A DNA stretch of 5,225 bases from NCBI GenBank assembly GCA_033791585.1, contig JASJGK010000288.1, positions 1 through 5,225 on the forward strand, in the 5' to 3' direction. Shown one piece after another: positions 4,648-5,225 of this stretch. How positions within the stretch are numbered: position 1 is the first letter of the stretch; each line of letters opens with the position of its first letter. The stretch comes from JASJGK01 sp033791585. Its GTDB lineage: Bacteria; SAR324; XYD2-FULL-50-16. The notes below the pieces were generated by a model, which made no database searches, had not been told where the DNA came from, and was given only the letters and a program-made list of their open reading frames with translations. The translations under genes were made by a program, and so were the position numbers.

Positions 4648-5154
4648 AGCTTAGTTTTTTCCACTTACTGACATTCACTCCCCCGCTCGCACTAATCTCC
4701 CCGCTGAAAAAAGCCTACTCGCTAGCCTTCCTGTTTTGGGTACAATCGATAGCCTTTCCTCTATCTCAACACTTATTTAGGGTTAATTGCGAAGCAATTA
4801 AGTGCCCCCGAAAGATTTATCCTTTGCAAATAACGGCGAAAGCCGCAGACTTTTACAAGTAGACACAAAGCTGAACTTACTTTTGTGAAAGCTTATACTG
4901 ACCTACATTGTTTCTGCTTTGGCAGGGTTTGCAAGCAATGTTGGTGTATAGGGCATGATACCACTCAACTGCCAGTTTTAATTTAAATTTAGGGGCACTC
5001 TATAGGGTCTGGATCAGGTAGAGTTTTGGTGACAGCTCTTTGAGGGGAAATTTGGAAGAAATTAAAAGAAGGGGGTAATACGTGCTATGCTCTTCAGTCG
5101 CCCTAGAAAAAGAATCTTAAAATAAACGGGGAAAATTAGCTTATTTGCCTTGCA
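4648..5154. other. Long non-coding region downstream of the 4213 gene
   Basis: No reading frame of convincing length or composition is seen here on either strand. TTTTTT (4655-4660) follows the preceding gene, but no good stem is placed just before it. A direct repeat CTCCCCCGCT / CTCCCCGCT occurs at 4678-4687 and 4697-4705. TACAAT (4741-4746) is a possible -10 without a clear -35. The section 4783-5024 is rich in inverted repeats and is listed as a candidate structured RNA. No tRNA, tmRNA, SRP RNA or RNase P signature was recognised. Confidence 0.5.
4783..5024 (+). ncRNA. Candidate structured RNA with nested hairpins
   Basis: By eye, an outer 8-bp stem AGTGCCCC (4801-4808) with GGGGCACT (4992-4999) encloses three hairpins. 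These are CGGC-GAAA-GCCG with a GNRA tetraloop (4834-4845); CACAAA with TTTGTG (4864-4887); and TGGCAG with CTGCCA (4920-4974), which holds a bulged inner TGG..TAT / ATACCA stem. Just 5' lies a perfect 8-bp hairpin with a GAA loop (4783-4801). Just 3' ACTCTA (4997-5002) pairs with TAGAGT (5019-5024), competing with the outer stem and followed by a short T-run. The nesting is suggestive of a multibranched RNA, but there is no covariation evidence and some pairs are expected by chance. The strand is a guess. A decayed mobile-element end is an alternative. Confidence 0.25.
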
Positions 5155-5225
5155 ATGAATCCTTTTACAATTGGGCGAGGTTTGCTATTCATATTATATA
5201 TTTATTTTATAGGCTTGATATTGTG
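5155..5225 (+). CDS. Possible start of a membrane protein, truncated by the window end
   Basis: ATG 5155 opens a frame of at least 23 codons that runs off the window. It encodes a short N-terminal segment with one arginine, MNPFTIGRG, followed by a strongly hydrophobic stretch, LLFILYIYFIGLIL, that looks like a transmembrane helix or signal anchor. No Shine-Dalgarno sequence is within range, as for most genes here. The segment is very AT-rich, and AT-rich non-coding DNA readily mimics hydrophobic helices, so this is tentative. No family can be named. Confidence 0.33.
   Translation, partial: MNPFTIGRGLLFILYIYFIGLIL

Noticed and set aside
5000..5030. Minus-strand resemblance to the TPP riboswitch ACCTGATCCAG segment
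   Set aside because: The CTGAGA box and the other conserved TPP parts are missing, and no thiamine gene is near.
5087..5125. 12-codon basic mini-ORF (MLFSRPRKRILK) with GGGGG upstream
   Set aside because: It could be a leader peptide for the frame at 5155, but such short frames are common by chance and nothing else supports it.

Overview
The window comes from a low-GC, Gram-negative-type bacterium. The strongest lineage clue is a complete LuxR/LuxI-type quorum-sensing pair, which is mostly a proteobacterial trait. Ankyrin repeats, a TerB-like protein and the near absence of Shine-Dalgarno sequences add flavour but do not settle the lineage. A deep or environmental proteobacterial relative is plausible; no species is claimed.

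Layout from left to right. (1) Positions 39-995 (+) encode an unusual fusion of an XRE/Cro-like helix-turn-helix to four ankyrin repeats. A terminator-like hairpin and T-tract lie inside its last codons. (2) Positions 996-1428 are non-coding and AT-rich, with a polypyrimidine tract, a 40-bp-spaced direct repeat and a likely luxR promoter. (3) luxR-type (1429-2184, +) and luxI-type (2181-2834, -) genes converge, and their stop codons interlock in one TTAA. (4) Positions 2835-3224 separate luxI from a divergent gene. This region is dense in dyads and carries four copies of a 17-bp G/C-flanked element (three direct, one inverted) at about 43, 32 and 52 bp spacing, close to whole helical turns. 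(5) Positions 3225-3560 (+) encode a small HTH protein that aligns without gaps to the HTH of the first gene (27 identities in 73). (6) Positions 3706-4143 (TerB-like) and 4213-4647 (unrecognised) are co-directional behind a good sigma70-type promoter. (7) Positions 4648-5154 hold no convincing gene but contain several nested inverted repeats that could be a structured RNA. A membrane-protein reading frame may begin at 5155 and run off the end.

Working model (inference): LuxI makes an acyl signal and LuxR senses it. The two HTH paralogues bracketing the pair, and the repeat array between luxI and the second HTH gene, suggest an added regulatory layer on a quorum-sensing island. The convergent, overlapping luxR/luxI order is the one known from EsaR/ExpR/YenR-type systems of Enterobacterales, although the proteins here look divergent. 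The TerB-like gene and its downstream neighbour are probably a separate unit.
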